Below are positions 43,475-52,067 of a DNA stretch of 64,000 bases, one piece after another (position 1 is the stretch's first letter; every line of letters starts with the position of its first letter). Below the pieces are notes generated by a model, which saw nothing but the letters and a program-made list of their open reading frames with translations, searched no databases and had not been told where the DNA came from. The DNA is taken from the NCBI GenBank assembly GCA_963726575.1, contig CAVSCR010000007.1, positions 1-64,000 of the forward strand, in the 5' to 3' direction. Source of the DNA: CAVSCR01 sp963726575 (GTDB lineage: Bacteria > Actinomycetota > Actinomycetes > JAHEKZ01). A program made the translations under genes and the position numbers.

Positions 43475-43876
43475 TCAGACCCGGCGCCGCTTGGAAGGGC
43501 GGCAGCCGTTGAACGGGACGGGGGTGACGTCTTGGATCGATCCGACCTCGAGGCCGGCGGCCTGCAGGGCACGGATGGCGGTCTCGCGACCCGATCCAGG
43601 ACCCTTCACGAAGACGTCGACCTTGCGCATGCCGTGTTCCTGCGCGCGCCGGGCGGCCGCCTCAGCGGTCATCTGGGCGGCGAAGGGCGTGGACTTGCGC
43701 GAACCCTTGAAGCCGACCTGGCCGGCCGAGGCCCACGAGATCACGGCTCCGGTCGGGTCGGTGATCGACACGATCGTGTTGTTGAACGTGCTCTTGATGT
43801 GAGCGTGCCCGTGGGCGACGTTCTTCTTCTCCTTGCGGCGCGTCTTCTTGGCGCCGGTCTTGCTCTTGGGAGGCAT
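43475..43876 (-). CDS. rpsK: 30S ribosomal protein S11
   Basis: A platform protein that contacts the mRNA exit and S18/S21. The 133-residue protein has a basic N-terminus and the conserved HIKSTFNNTIVSITDPTGAV, WASAGQVGFKGSRKSTPFAA and GSIQDVTPVPFNGCRPSKRR end. The ATG at 43876 (MPPKSKTGAKK) is the normal start; the frame upstream reads as noise. Confidence 0.97.
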   Translation of the reverse strand: MPPKSKTGAKKTRRKEKKNVAHGHAHIKSTFNNTIVSITDPTGAVISWASAGQVGFKGSRKSTPFAAQMTAEAAARRAQEHGMRKVDVFVKGPGSGRETAIRALQAAGLEVGSIQDVTPVPFNGCRPSKRRRV

Positions 43877-43919
43877 GTGCTGAGTACTCCTGGGGTTCGT
43901 CGGTGCGACTACGCGACTA

Positions 43920-44297
43920 CTACTTGCCGGCCTTCTTCTTGCCGGCCACGGTCCGCTTGGGACCCTTGCGGGTCCGGGCGTTGGTGCGGGTGCGCTGGCC
44001 GTGGACCGGAAGTCCGCGGCGGTGGCGCAGTCCCTGATAGGACCCGATCTCGACCTTGCGGCGGATGTCGGCGGCGACTTCACGCCGCAGATCACCCTCG
44101 GTCTTGAACTGGTCTTCGAGGTAGTCACGCAGGGCGACGAGTTGCTCGTCGGTCAGGTCCTGCACTCGCGTCTCGGGGTCGACCCCGGTGGCGGTGAGCG
44201 TTGCCTGCGAGCGGGTACGGCCGATGCCGTAGATGTAGGTGAGGGCAACCACCACGCGCTTCTCGCGGGGCAGGTCGACGCCTACGAGGCGTGCCAT
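43920..44297 (-). CDS. rpsM: 30S ribosomal protein S13
   Basis: A head protein that bridges to the large subunit and touches P-site tRNA. The 125-residue protein begins MARLVGVDLPREKRVVVALT, contains the helix-hairpin-helix IYGIGRTRSQ, SYQGLRHRRGLPVHGQRTRT and ends in the Lys-rich AGKKKAGK tail. The 199 bases between its start and rpmJ's stop hold no gene. Confidence 0.97.
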   Translation of the reverse strand: MARLVGVDLPREKRVVVALTYIYGIGRTRSQATLTATGVDPETRVQDLTDEQLVALRDYLEDQFKTEGDLRREVAADIRRKVEIGSYQGLRHRRGLPVHGQRTRTNARTRKGPKRTVAGKKKAGK

Positions 44298-44496
44298 CGA
44301 GTTGGTTCTCCTTGTTCGTCAGAGGTCTGGTGCCGAACCGCCCTTCCCGGTGGGAAGGTCCCCGGCCTCTGTCCGGGGGTGGCGTCCTGCAGGTTTCGCA
44401 GGGGTCGGGTTCGGCTTTGTGCGCGAGCGGCGTCGGTAGGACCGTCGTCACTCACCTGTCGTCGAGAAGGCGCGCGACTCGTGCCTGGCGATCCGG

Positions 44497-44610
44497 TCAG
44501 CCCTGCCGTTGCTTGTGGCGCGGGTTCTCACAGATCACCATGACCCGCCCATGACGGCGGATCACCTTGCACTTGTCGCACATCTTCTTGACGCTCGGCT
44601 TGACCTTCAT
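44497..44610 (-). CDS. rpmJ: 50S ribosomal protein L36
   Basis: A 37-residue zinc-ribbon protein of the large subunit: MKVKPSVKKMCDKCKVIRRH, then VMVICENPRHKQRQG. Cys 11, Cys 14, Cys 27 and His 32 form the zinc site, so this is the zinc-dependent paralogue. ATG at 44610 is the standard start; a longer frame upstream is not L36. Confidence 0.97.
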   Translation of the reverse strand: MKVKPSVKKMCDKCKVIRRHGRVMVICENPRHKQRQG

Positions 44611-44678
44611 CGTGTGATCTCCGCGGGCGTCGTGGGCCGGGGCGACTCTGCGCCCGACCCCAAGATGCATCGGCTGGG

Positions 44679-44900
44679 TTACTTGTAGCGGTAGACGATC
44701 CGACCTCGGGAGAGGTCGTACGGGCTGAGCTCCACCACCACGCGGTCCTCGGGGAGGATCCGGATGTAGTGCTGGCGCATCTTTCCGCTGATGTGCGCCA
44801 GAACCTTGTGCCCATTGGCAAGCTCGACGCGGAACATGGCGTTCGGCAGCGACTCCACCACGGTGCCCTCGATCTCGATGGCACCATCCTTCTTGGGCAT
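44679..44900 (-). CDS. infA: translation initiation factor IF-1
   Basis: Sits in the ribosomal A site during initiation and helps IF-2 and IF-3. The 73-residue OB-fold protein runs MPKKDGAIEIEGTVVESLPN, FRVELANGHKVLAHISGKMR and YIRILPEDRVVVELSPYDL to the end IVYRYK. It follows map by a 219-base gap that probably contains its promoter, and precedes rpmJ-rpsM-rpsK-rpsD-rpoA-rplQ. Confidence 0.98.
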   Translation of the reverse strand: MPKKDGAIEIEGTVVESLPNAMFRVELANGHKVLAHISGKMRQHYIRILPEDRVVVELSPYDLSRGRIVYRYK

Positions 44901-45084
44901 GCGGTCCTTTCGCGTCAGTCGTCGGGAGGACAGGACAGACGGCCGTCGACCGAGCGCATCCCAGCCAGATCACCAGCCGCAGTGATGGCCCGCAGTGAGG
45001 GACCGCGGAACAGCAGCAGGCCCTTGCACAGGGCCTTCCTCAGGCACGGATGAACGTTCGACGTCGAGCCGACGCGCCAGTCTA

Positions 45085-45090
45085 GGCCAC
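45085..45090 (-). promoter_or_regulatory. possible -10 element upstream of infA
   Basis: In the 219-base gap between map and infA, the minus strand reads TAGACT, a fair -10 match. No convincing -35 element stands at the right distance, so the call is weak. A promoter here would explain the gap and allow separate control of the infA-rplQ group. Confidence 0.25.
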
Positions 45091-45119
45091 TTCACCTCAA
45101 ATCACCCAATCGCCCCAGG

Positions 45120-45962
45120 TCAGGGGCCAGATGCCGCTGCCGGGGTCGGCACACCCAATGCCGCGAAGCGGCTGCGGCCGCCGTCGGTGGCGGTGAGGAC
45201 CCAGGGGCCGGCGGTCGTGATCGCCACCGTGTGCTCGAAGTGGGCCGAGCGGGCGCCGTCGACGGTCACCACGGTCCAGCCGTCGTCCAGCTCCGCAGTG
45301 TGCCGGCTGCCCAGGTTGACCATCGGTTCGACCGCGACCGCCATGCCCGTCACCAGGTTCGGTCCGTGGCCCGGGCTGCCGTAGTTGGGCACGCTGGGCT
45401 CCATGTGCATCTCGGTCCCGATGCCGTGGCCCACGTACTCCTCCACGATGCCGTAGCCCCCTCTGGGGCGGATCCAGGACTCCACCGCGTGGCCGATGTC
45501 GCTGAGGCGGCCGCCGACGCGGGCTGCGGCCAGGCCCTGCCACAGCGCATCCTCGGTGACCGTGAGCAGATCTGCCTCCGCCTGGCTGACGGTTCCCACC
45601 GCGACCGTCCTGGCGGCGTCGCCGTGCCACCCCTCCACGATCGCGCCGCAGTCGATCGAGATCAGGTCTCCCTCCTCGATGACCTGATCCCCCGGGATCC
45701 CATGCACGATCTGCTCGTTGACCGAGGTGCAGATCACGGCGGGGAACCCGTGGTACCCCAGGAAGGACGACCGTGCGCCGTGGTCGCCGAGGTAGTCCCG
45801 TGCCACCAGGTCCAGGTCCCCCGTGGTGACGCCGGGACGCAATGCCGCCACCACGGTGTCGAGCGCGCCGGCCACCACCAGCCCGGCTGCCCGCATCAGC
45901 TGAAGCTGTTCGGGCGTCTTGATCTCGATGGCGGGGCGCCGACGGAACCGTGCCGCACTCAT
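45120..45962 (-). CDS. map: type I methionine aminopeptidase
   Basis: Removes the initiator Met from nascent proteins. The 280-residue protein has the five metal ligands in the expected places: the Asp in ISIDCGAIV, the Asp in GWHGDAARTVAV, the His in YVGHGIGTEMHMEPS, the Glu in AVAVEPMVN and the Glu in SAHFEHTVAIT. The gene follows adk by 18 bases, the common secY-adk-map order. Confidence 0.96.
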   Translation of the reverse strand: MSAARFRRRPAIEIKTPEQLQLMRAAGLVVAGALDTVVAALRPGVTTGDLDLVARDYLGDHGARSSFLGYHGFPAVICTSVNEQIVHGIPGDQVIEEGDLISIDCGAIVEGWHGDAARTVAVGTVSQAEADLLTVTEDALWQGLAAARVGGRLSDIGHAVESWIRPRGGYGIVEEYVGHGIGTEMHMEPSVPNYGSPGHGPNLVTGMAVAVEPMVNLGSRHTAELDDGWTVVTVDGARSAHFEHTVAITTAGPWVLTATDGGRSRFAALGVPTPAAASGP

Positions 45963-45980
45963 GTGCTCACCTACCCTGCA

Positions 45981-46544
45981 TCAACCGCGCACGACGGCCA
46001 GGATCCGGGCGGTCACGTCCGCCACGGTCCCCTCGCCATCGACCGTGTGCAACAACTGACGACTGCGGTAGTACTCGACCAACGGCGCGGTCTGGGCGCG
46101 GTAGACGTCCATGCGGTGCTGGATGACGTCGTGCGTGTCGTCGACGCGTCCCTCTCGCTCGGCCCGCGTCAGCAGCCGTGGGACGACGACGTCGTCCGCC
46201 ACGTCGAGTTCGATGACCAGGTCCAGTCGGTATCCCCCGGCGGCGAGCACCTCAGCCATGAAGTCGGCCTGGTCCGTGGTCCGCGGGTAGCCGTCGAGCA
46301 GGAAGCCCGTCTGCGCATCGGCCGCCTCGAGTCGGTCGCGCACCATGGCGTTGGTCACCGAGTCGGGGACCAGATGACCAGCGTGCATGTAGCGCTGCGC
46401 CTCGAGACCCAATGGGCTCCCCTCGGCGACATTCATTCGGAAGATGTCACCGGTGGAGATATGGGGAACACCCCACGTCTGCGCAATCGTTGCCGCTTGG
46501 GTTCCCTTGCCTGCGCCGGGCGGACCCAAGAAGACGACGCGCAC
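45981..46544 (-). CDS. adk: adenylate kinase
   Basis: Balances ADP, ATP and AMP. The 187-residue protein starts VRVVFLGPPGAGKGTQAATI with the P-loop, followed by HISTGDIFRMNV and FLLDGYPRTTDQADFM. The lid is the short type, without the zinc-binding insertion. The GTG start at 46544 shares one base with the secY stop. Confidence 0.97.
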   Translation of the reverse strand: MRVVFLGPPGAGKGTQAATIAQTWGVPHISTGDIFRMNVAEGSPLGLEAQRYMHAGHLVPDSVTNAMVRDRLEAADAQTGFLLDGYPRTTDQADFMAEVLAAGGYRLDLVIELDVADDVVVPRLLTRAEREGRVDDTHDVIQHRMDVYRAQTAPLVEYYRSRQLLHTVDGEGTVADVTARILAVVRG

Positions 46545-47839
46545 TAGCGCAAGAACCCTTCGTAGCTGCGCTGCTGCAACTGGCTCTCGATCTGCTTCAC
46601 GGTGTCGAGGCCGACACCGACCATGATGATGATCGACGTGCCGCCGAAGACGAAGTTCTGCGAGTTCCCGAAGCTGGCGAACGCCACCAAGGGCAGGACT
46701 GCGATCGACGCCAGATACACAGATCCCACGGCGGTCAACCGGCTCAGGACGTAGTCGAGGTACTGCTCGGTCTGCTTGCCGGCGCGGTACCCCGGGATGA
46801 AGCCGCCGTACTTCTTCATGTTGTCGGCGATCTCGTGGGAGTCGAACGTGATCGCGACGTAGAAGTACGTGAAGAACACGGTCAGGCCGAAGTAGAGCGC
46901 CGCGTAGGTCACCGATTGACCACGCAACAGATGTGCGTCCACCCATTGGGCGAAGCCGCCCGTCGACCCGGTCAGCGTCACGAACAGCACCGGTAGGTAC
47001 ATCAGCGACGACGCGAAGATGACCGGGATGACGCCCGCCTGGTTCACCTTGATCGGGATGTAGGTGGAGGTGCCTCCGTACATCTTGCGGCCGACCATCC
47101 GCTTGGCGTACTGGACCGGAACCCGGCGTTGCGCCTGCTCCATCAGTACGATCAGCATGATCAGCACGAGACCGACCGCGAGCACGACCGCCAGCGTCCA
47201 GGAGCCGTGCACTGCGACGATCTGGCTGAGCTGCCCCGGGAACCCCGCGATGATCGACGTGAAGATCAGGAGCGACATCCCGTTGCCGATGCCGCGGTCG
47301 GTGATGAGCTCGCCGAGCCACATGACGATGCCGGTGCCGGCGGTCATGACCAGCACCATCGTCAGCAGGACGCGCAGCGACTGGTCAGGAAGCAGCTGCT
47401 CGTTGCACCCCCGGAACAGCTGTCCCGGCGTCCGGGCAAGCGCGATGATGCCCGTGCACTGCAGGAGGGCCAGCCCAAGCGTCAGGTAGCGCGTGTACTG
47501 CGTGATGCGCGCCTGTCCCGCCTGACCTTCCTTCTTCAGCGTCTCCAGCCGCGGGATCACCACCGTGAGAAGCTGCAAGATGATGCTCGCGGTGATGTAC
47601 GGCATGATCCCGAGCGCGAAGATCGACAACCGCAGCAGCGCGCCGCCGCTGAACAGGCTGATCATCGTGTACAGGCTGTCGTTGCTGACCTGCTGCACAC
47701 ACGTCTGGATCGCGACGTAGTCGACGCCTGGTGTGGGCACGTAGGCGCCGATCCGGTAGATCAGCAGCATGCCCACCGCGAAGAGGATCTTCGTACGCAG
47801 ATCTGGCGTACGAAGAGCCTGTACGAACACGGAGAGCAC
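46544..47839 (-). CDS. secY: preprotein translocase subunit SecY
   Basis: The main channel subunit of the Sec translocon, ten helices in the inner membrane. The 431-residue protein has KILFAVGMLLIYRIGAYVPT as helix 1, SIFALGIMPYITASIILQLL, and the cytoplasmic loop YAKRMVGRKMYGGTSTYIPI that contacts SecA and ribosomes. GTG 47839 (VLSVFVQALRTPDLR) matches the family start. A 64-base gap follows rplO. Confidence 0.97.
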   Translation of the reverse strand: MLSVFVQALRTPDLRTKILFAVGMLLIYRIGAYVPTPGVDYVAIQTCVQQVSNDSLYTMISLFSGGALLRLSIFALGIMPYITASIILQLLTVVIPRLETLKKEGQAGQARITQYTRYLTLGLALLQCTGIIALARTPGQLFRGCNEQLLPDQSLRVLLTMVLVMTAGTGIVMWLGELITDRGIGNGMSLLIFTSIIAGFPGQLSQIVAVHGSWTLAVVLAVGLVLIMLIVLMEQAQRRVPVQYAKRMVGRKMYGGTSTYIPIKVNQAGVIPVIFASSLMYLPVLFVTLTGSTGGFAQWVDAHLLRGQSVTYAALYFGLTVFFTYFYVAITFDSHEIADNMKKYGGFIPGYRAGKQTEQYLDYVLSRLTAVGSVYLASIAVLPLVAFASFGNSQNFVFGGTSIIIMVGVGLDTVKQIESQLQQRSYEGFLR

Positions 47840-47903
47840 GACGAATCCTCCAGCGACGTCGGGTCTGTCGGACGATAACGCACCGAGCCCGGTGCGGCCG
47901 CCT

Positions 47904-48347
47904 TCAGCCCAGTTCGGTGACCGTGCCGCCGGCGGCGGTGATCTTGTCGCGAGCTGACGTCGAGAACGCATGCACCGTGACCTGCACCTTTACGGTGATG
48001 TCACCGGTGCCGAGCACCTTGACCGGACGGTCCTTCCGCACGGCGCCCTTGGCCACAAGATCGTCGACGCCCACCGTTCCGCCCTCGGGGAACAACGCGG
48101 TCAACTTGTCGAGGTTGACCACCTGGTACTCCACGCGGAATGGGTTCTTGAAGCCGCGAAGCTTCGGCAGCCGCATGTGCAACGGCATCTGGCCACCCTC
48201 GAAGTTGGCCGGCACTTGATAGCGGGCCTTGGTGCCCTTGGTGCCCCGCCCAGCCGTCTTGCCCTTGGAGCCTTCACCGCGACCCACGCGATTCTTGGCC
48301 GTCCTGGCACCTGGTGCCGGACGGAGGTGATGGACCTTCAACGTCAT
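47904..48347 (-). CDS. rplO: 50S ribosomal protein L15
   Basis: A late-assembly large-subunit protein. The 147-residue protein begins MTLKVHHLRPAPGARTAKN, followed by VGRGEGSKGKTAGRGTKGTK, FEGGQMPLHMRLPKLRGFKN and the C-terminal VHAFSTSARDKITAAGGTV. It lies one base after rpmD and before secY. Confidence 0.97.
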   Translation of the reverse strand: MTLKVHHLRPAPGARTAKNRVGRGEGSKGKTAGRGTKGTKARYQVPANFEGGQMPLHMRLPKLRGFKNPFRVEYQVVNLDKLTALFPEGGTVGVDDLVAKGAVRKDRPVKVLGTGDITVKVQVTVHAFSTSARDKITAAGGTVTELG

Positions 48348-48348
48348 G

Positions 48349-48531
48349 TCAGTCGACCTCCTCGACCGCGACCAAGTGGTCGACCGTCTTGACCATGCCC
48401 CGAATCTCGGGACGGTCCTCCTTGACCACGACGTCGCCGATCCGCTTGAGCCCGAGCGACCGCAGGGTCTCCCGCTGGCTCTTGGTCCCGCCGATGTCGG
48501 ACTTGCGCTGGGTCACCTTCAGGCGTGCCAT
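48349..48531 (-). CDS. rpmD: 50S ribosomal protein L30
   Basis: A 60-residue ferredoxin-like-fold protein of the large subunit: MARLKVTQRKSDIGGTKSQR, LRSLGLKRIGDVVVKEDRPE and IRGMVKTVDHLVAVEEVD. Its ATG shares one base with the rpsE stop. Confidence 0.97.
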   Translation of the reverse strand: MARLKVTQRKSDIGGTKSQRETLRSLGLKRIGDVVVKEDRPEIRGMVKTVDHLVAVEEVD

Positions 48532-49121
48532 CAGGCACCCGTCCCGGCTGCCCGCGCGCGCAGCAGACCTTCCGGAGCGACGTGCTCCAGCGGTAGGCCA
48601 CGGCGGGCCGCAACCTCCTCCGGGCGCTGCAAACCGCGCAGTGCTGCAACGGTCGCATGCACCACGTTGATCGCATTCGACGAACCGAGCGACTTGCTCA
48701 GGACGTCGTGAATTCCAGCCGCCTCCAGAACCGCCCGCACCGGGCCACCGGCGATCACGCCGGTACCGGGCGCAGCCGGCTTCAGGAGCACGACGCCGGC
48801 GGCTGCCTCGCCGGTGATGGGGTGGGGAATCGTTCCCTGGATCCGAGGGACCTTGAAGAAGTTCTTCTTGGCCTCCTCGACCCCCTTCGCGATGGCGGCC
48901 GGAACCTCCTTGGCTTTGCCGTACCCGACGCCGACGGTGCCATCACCGTCGCCGACGACGACGAGCGCCGTGAAGCTGAACCGACGTCCGCCCTTGACGA
49001 CCTTGGCGACGCGGTTGATCGCGACGACGCGCTCGACATAGTTGGATTTCTCTGCCGCGTCACGACGGTTGTCGCGACGCCGATCGTTGCCACCGGCGCT
49101 GCCGCGGCGGGGTCCGCTCAT
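48531..49121 (-). CDS. rpsE: 30S ribosomal protein S5
   Basis: A decoding-fidelity protein of the body of the small subunit. The 196-residue protein has a basic N-terminal extension, the dsRNA-binding YVERVVAINRVAKVVKGGRR, GVGYGKAKEVPAAIAKGVEE and APGTGVIAGGPVRAVLEAAG. It follows rplR by 35 bases. Confidence 0.97.
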   Translation of the reverse strand: MSGPRRGSAGGNDRRRDNRRDAAEKSNYVERVVAINRVAKVVKGGRRFSFTALVVVGDGDGTVGVGYGKAKEVPAAIAKGVEEAKKNFFKVPRIQGTIPHPITGEAAAGVVLLKPAAPGTGVIAGGPVRAVLEAAGIHDVLSKSLGSSNAINVVHATVAALRGLQRPEEVAARRGLPLEHVAPEGLLRARAAGTGA

Positions 49122-49156
49122 GTGCTGCTTCCCTCTTCCTTGCGTCAGCGAGTGGT

Positions 49157-49546
49157 CTAGAAGTCCAGGCCGGATTCGCGCGCGCCCTCAGCGAGCGCGG
49201 CCACCCGGCCGTGGTACTGGTTGCCGCCGCGGTCGAAGACCACGGCCTGGATACCGGCTGCCTTGGCCCGCCCGGCGACCAACTGGCCGACCGCGCGCGC
49301 CTGTGCCGTCTTGTCGCCACTGCTGCGAACGCTCGTCTCCATCGACGACGCAGACGCCAACGTGACGCCGTTTGTGTCGTCGACGACCTGGACGAAGACG
49401 TGACGCAAAGAGCGCGTCACGACCAGACGCGGACGAGTCGTGCTGCCCGTCACCTTCTTGCGTACCCGAAGATGGCGGCGGTCGCGAGCACCGGCCTTGC
49501 CGGCACCACCCGCGCTGTTGCGGTGAGTCTTCACCCCGGCGCTCAT
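49157..49546 (-). CDS. rplR: 50S ribosomal protein L18
   Basis: Binds 5S rRNA together with L5. The 129-residue protein begins MSAGVKTHRNSAGGAGKAGA, has RVRKKVTGSTTRPRLVVTRS and VQVVDDTNGVTLASASSMET, and ends GRVAALAEGARESGLDF. The usual rplF-rplR-rpsE order is kept. Confidence 0.97.
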   Translation of the reverse strand: MSAGVKTHRNSAGGAGKAGARDRRHLRVRKKVTGSTTRPRLVVTRSLRHVFVQVVDDTNGVTLASASSMETSVRSSGDKTAQARAVGQLVAGRAKAAGIQAVVFDRGGNQYHGRVAALAEGARESGLDF

Positions 49547-49548
49547 GA

Positions 49549-50088
49549 CTACTTACCAGCCTTTCCGACCTTGCGGCGGACGTGCTCGCCGGCGTACCGG
49601 ATGCCCTTGCCCTTGTACGGCTCCGGCTTGCGGATCTTGCGGATGTTCGCGGCCACCTGGCCGACCTGTTGCTTGTCGATCCCCTGTACCGAGAACTTGG
49701 TCGGTCCGTCGACAGCGAAACTGATGCCGTCGGGCGGGGTCACCAGCACGGGATGGCTGAAGCCGACCAGGAACTCCAGGTCCTTGCCCTTGGGCTGGAC
49801 CCGGTAGCCGACCCCGACGATCTCGAGCTTCTTCTCGTAGCCGTCGGTGACGCCGGTGACCATGTTGGCGACCAGGGTCCGGGTCAGGCCGTGAAGAGCG
49901 CGCGCGTCGCGACCGTCGTCGCGACGGTTCACGACGAGTGCTCCGTCGTCGTCACGACCTAGTTCCACCCGGTCGGCGATCGTCAGCTGCAGGGTGCCCT
50001 TGGGCCCCTTGACGGTGATGTCCTGCCCGTCGAGTGTCACATCGACGCCCGAGGGCAGCGTGATGGGAAGGCGTCCAATACGCGACAT
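49549..50088 (-). CDS. rplF: 50S ribosomal protein L6
   Basis: A stalk-base protein near the factor-binding site. The 179-residue protein runs from MSRIGRLPITLPSGVDVTL through GLTRTLVANMVTGVTDGYEK and the C-terminal NIRKIRKPEPYKGKGIRYAG. The internal ATG at 50088 is the standard start; the frame upstream reads through the rpsH-rplF gap. Confidence 0.97.
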   Translation of the reverse strand: MSRIGRLPITLPSGVDVTLDGQDITVKGPKGTLQLTIADRVELGRDDDGALVVNRRDDGRDARALHGLTRTLVANMVTGVTDGYEKKLEIVGVGYRVQPKGKDLEFLVGFSHPVLVTPPDGISFAVDGPTKFSVQGIDKQQVGQVAANIRKIRKPEPYKGKGIRYAGEHVRRKVGKAGK

Positions 50089-50104
50089 GGCTCGTCTCCT
50101 CCCG

Positions 50105-50506
50105 TCACCAGACGTAGGCGAGGACTTCCCCACCTACGCCCTTCTTGGCCGCCTGTCGATCGGTCAGCAGACCGCCCGAGGTCGAGATGATCGCCACGCC
50201 GAGTCCGCCGAGCACGCGCGGTAGCGAGGTCGACTTCGCGTACACGCGAAGGCCCGGCTTGGAGATCCGCCGGATGCCGGCGATCGAGCGCTCTCGGTTG
50301 GGGCCGAACTTCAGGTCGACGACGAGCACCTCGCCGGCGCCCTCACTGTCCTCGACTCGCCAGTCCTTGACGTAGCCCTCCTGCTTGAGGATCTGCGCGA
50401 TCCCTTGCTTGATCTTGCTGGAGGGCATCGCCACGGTGTCGTGGTACGCCGAGTTGGCGTTGCGCAGACGCGTCAACATGTCTGCGATCGGGTCGGTCAT
50501 GGTCAT
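50105..50506 (-). CDS. rpsH: 30S ribosomal protein S8
   Basis: Binds the central domain of 16S rRNA; in many bacteria it also represses the spc operon. The 133-residue protein starts MTMTDPIADMLTRLRNANSA and has the conserved GIRRISKPGLRVYAKSTSLP and ISTSGGLLTDRQAAKKGVGG. A start two codons later (MTDPIAD) is possible. Confidence 0.97.
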   Translation of the reverse strand: MTMTDPIADMLTRLRNANSAYHDTVAMPSSKIKQGIAQILKQEGYVKDWRVEDSEGAGEVLVVDLKFGPNRERSIAGIRRISKPGLRVYAKSTSLPRVLGGLGVAIISTSGGLLTDRQAAKKGVGGEVLAYVW

Positions 50507-50594
50507 GTGCTTGGCCTCGAGGCCTTTCTCGCCGTGGTTTCCGTCCGGAGTCTGCTCGGTGAGCGGACCTTCGGCGTTTGCGGTCGGTAGATGG

Positions 50595-50780
50595 TTACCA
50601 GGAACTCTTGGTGATGCCGGGGAGCTCACCCTTGTGCGCCATGTTGCGAAGGCACACCCGGCAGATCCCGAACTTGCGGTACACCGAATGCGGGCGGCCA
50701 CACACGCTGCAGCGGGTGTAGGCGCGCACCTTGAACTTCGGCTTGCGCTGCGACTTCTCGATCAGGGCCTTCTTCGCCAC
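50595..50780 (-). CDS. rpsZ: 30S ribosomal protein S14, zinc type
   Basis: The short, zinc-binding S14 (type Z): 61 residues, MAKKALIEKSQRKPKFKVRA, then CSVCGRPHSVYRKFGICRVC with four zinc cysteines. The end is MAHKGELPGITKSSW. It lies between rplE and rpsH as in other Gram-positive bacteria. Confidence 0.98.
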   Translation of the reverse strand: MAKKALIEKSQRKPKFKVRAYTRCSVCGRPHSVYRKFGICRVCLRNMAHKGELPGITKSSW

Positions 50781-50781
50781 G

Positions 50782-51351
50782 TCAGTTCTCCTTGAAGGGG
50801 AAGCCGAGCTGCCGCAGCAGCGCCCGACCTTCGTCGTCGGTCCGGGCAGTGGTCACCACAGTGATGTCCATGCCGCGGACCCGGTCGATGGCGTCCTGGT
50901 CGATCTCGTAGAACATGCTCTGCTCGTTGAGGCCGAACGTGTAGTTGCCCACGCCGTCGAACTGCCGAGGGCTGAGTCCCCGGAAGTCACGGATACGGGG
51001 CAGCGACACCGAGAGCAACCGGTCGAGGAACTCCCACATCCGGTCCCCCCGCAGCGTCACGTGGGCACCGATCGGCATGCCTTCCCGCAGCTTGAACTGC
51101 GCGATGGACTTGCGTGCCTTGGTCACCGTCGGCTTCTGGCCGGTGATCGCGGTGAGGTCCTTGACGGCACCTTCGATCAGCTTGGAGTCACGCGCCGCTT
51201 CACCGACACCCATGTTGACGACGACCTTGCTGACTGCAGGCACCTGGTTGACGTTGGCGTAGCTGAACTCGGTGACGAGGGCTGGCACGATCTCGGCGCG
51301 GTAGCGCGTCTTCAGGCGAGGCATCGCCTTTGTCTCAGTAGCGGCGCTCAT
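50782..51351 (-). CDS. rplE: 50S ribosomal protein L5
   Basis: Binds 5S rRNA and touches tRNA in the P site. The 189-residue protein has a short extra N-terminus, then MPRLKTRYRAEIVPALVTEF, VSKVVVNMGVGEAARDSKLI, ITGQKPTVTKARKSIAQFKL and the end RQLGFPFKEN. The ATG overlaps the rplX stop by four bases. Confidence 0.97.
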   Translation of the reverse strand: MSAATETKAMPRLKTRYRAEIVPALVTEFSYANVNQVPAVSKVVVNMGVGEAARDSKLIEGAVKDLTAITGQKPTVTKARKSIAQFKLREGMPIGAHVTLRGDRMWEFLDRLLSVSLPRIRDFRGLSPRQFDGVGNYTFGLNEQSMFYEIDQDAIDRVRGMDITVVTTARTDDEGRALLRQLGFPFKEN

Positions 51352-51683
51352 GACAGCTCCTCGCCAGTACGTCGCGCGACCCGGGTCTTCGTGCCGTCGT
51401 CGGTAACGGTGTAGCCGACTCGGGTGCCGACCTTCTTGCCGCTGACCTCGACCACGGGCATGACGTTGGACACGTGGATCTTGGCTTCCTGCGTGACGAT
51501 GCCGCCAGTCTTGGCGCCCCGCGTGGTCTGCCCGATCTTGGTGTGCTTCTTGACGAGGTTGACGCCTTCGACGAGCACCTTGTCCTCGCGGGGGAACGCG
51601 GCGATCACCTTGCCCGTGGCGCCCTTGTCCTTGCCCGAGACGACGATCACGGTGTCGCCCTTCTTGACGCGAAGCTTCGCCAT
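51348..51683 (-). CDS. rplX: 50S ribosomal protein L24
   Basis: An assembly-initiator protein at the tunnel exit. The 111-residue KOW-domain protein has RVKKGDTVIVVSGKDKGATG and KVLVEGVNLVKKHTKIGQTT. It lies two bases after rplN and overlaps rplE. Confidence 0.97.
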   Translation of the reverse strand: MAKLRVKKGDTVIVVSGKDKGATGKVIAAFPREDKVLVEGVNLVKKHTKIGQTTRGAKTGGIVTQEAKIHVSNVMPVVEVSGKKVGTRVGYTVTDDGTKTRVARRTGEELS

Positions 51684-51685
51684 GG

Positions 51686-52054
51686 TCAGATCACCTCCGG
51701 TGCCAGCGAGACGATCCGCATGAACTTCTTGTCGCGCAGCTCACGGCCCACCGGGCCGAAGATGCGCGTGCCACGCGGGTCGCCGCCGTCCTTGATGATC
51801 ACGGCGGCGTTCTCGTCGAACTTGATGTAGGACCCGTCCGGCCGACGGCGCTCCTTGACAGTGCGCACGATGACAGCCTTGACGACCTCGCCCTTCTTGA
51901 CGCCACCGCCGGGGATGGCGTCCTTGACGGTGGCGACGATGATGTCCCCGATGCCCGCGTAGCGACGTCCGGAGCCGCCGAGCACGCGAATGCAAAGGAT
52001 CTCCTTCGCACCGGTGTTGTCGGCGACCTTGAGTCGCGACTCCTGCTGGATCAC
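51686..52054 (-). CDS. rplN: 50S ribosomal protein L14
   Basis: A large-subunit interface protein. The 122-residue protein is VIQQESRLKVADNTGAKEIL, LGGSGRRYAGIGDIIVATVK and a standard C-terminus ending SLAPEVI. The GTG start (52054) is the standard one; it lies 13 bases after rpsQ. Confidence 0.97.
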   Translation of the reverse strand: MIQQESRLKVADNTGAKEILCIRVLGGSGRRYAGIGDIIVATVKDAIPGGGVKKGEVVKAVIVRTVKERRRPDGSYIKFDENAAVIIKDGGDPRGTRIFGPVGRELRDKKFMRIVSLAPEVI

Positions 52055-52067
52055 GTCAGTTCCCGCC

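Noticed and set aside
45981..47321. A very long ORF joining adk to part of secY in another frame.
   Set aside because: Only the part from 46544 matches adenylate kinase; the rest is the shadow of secY.
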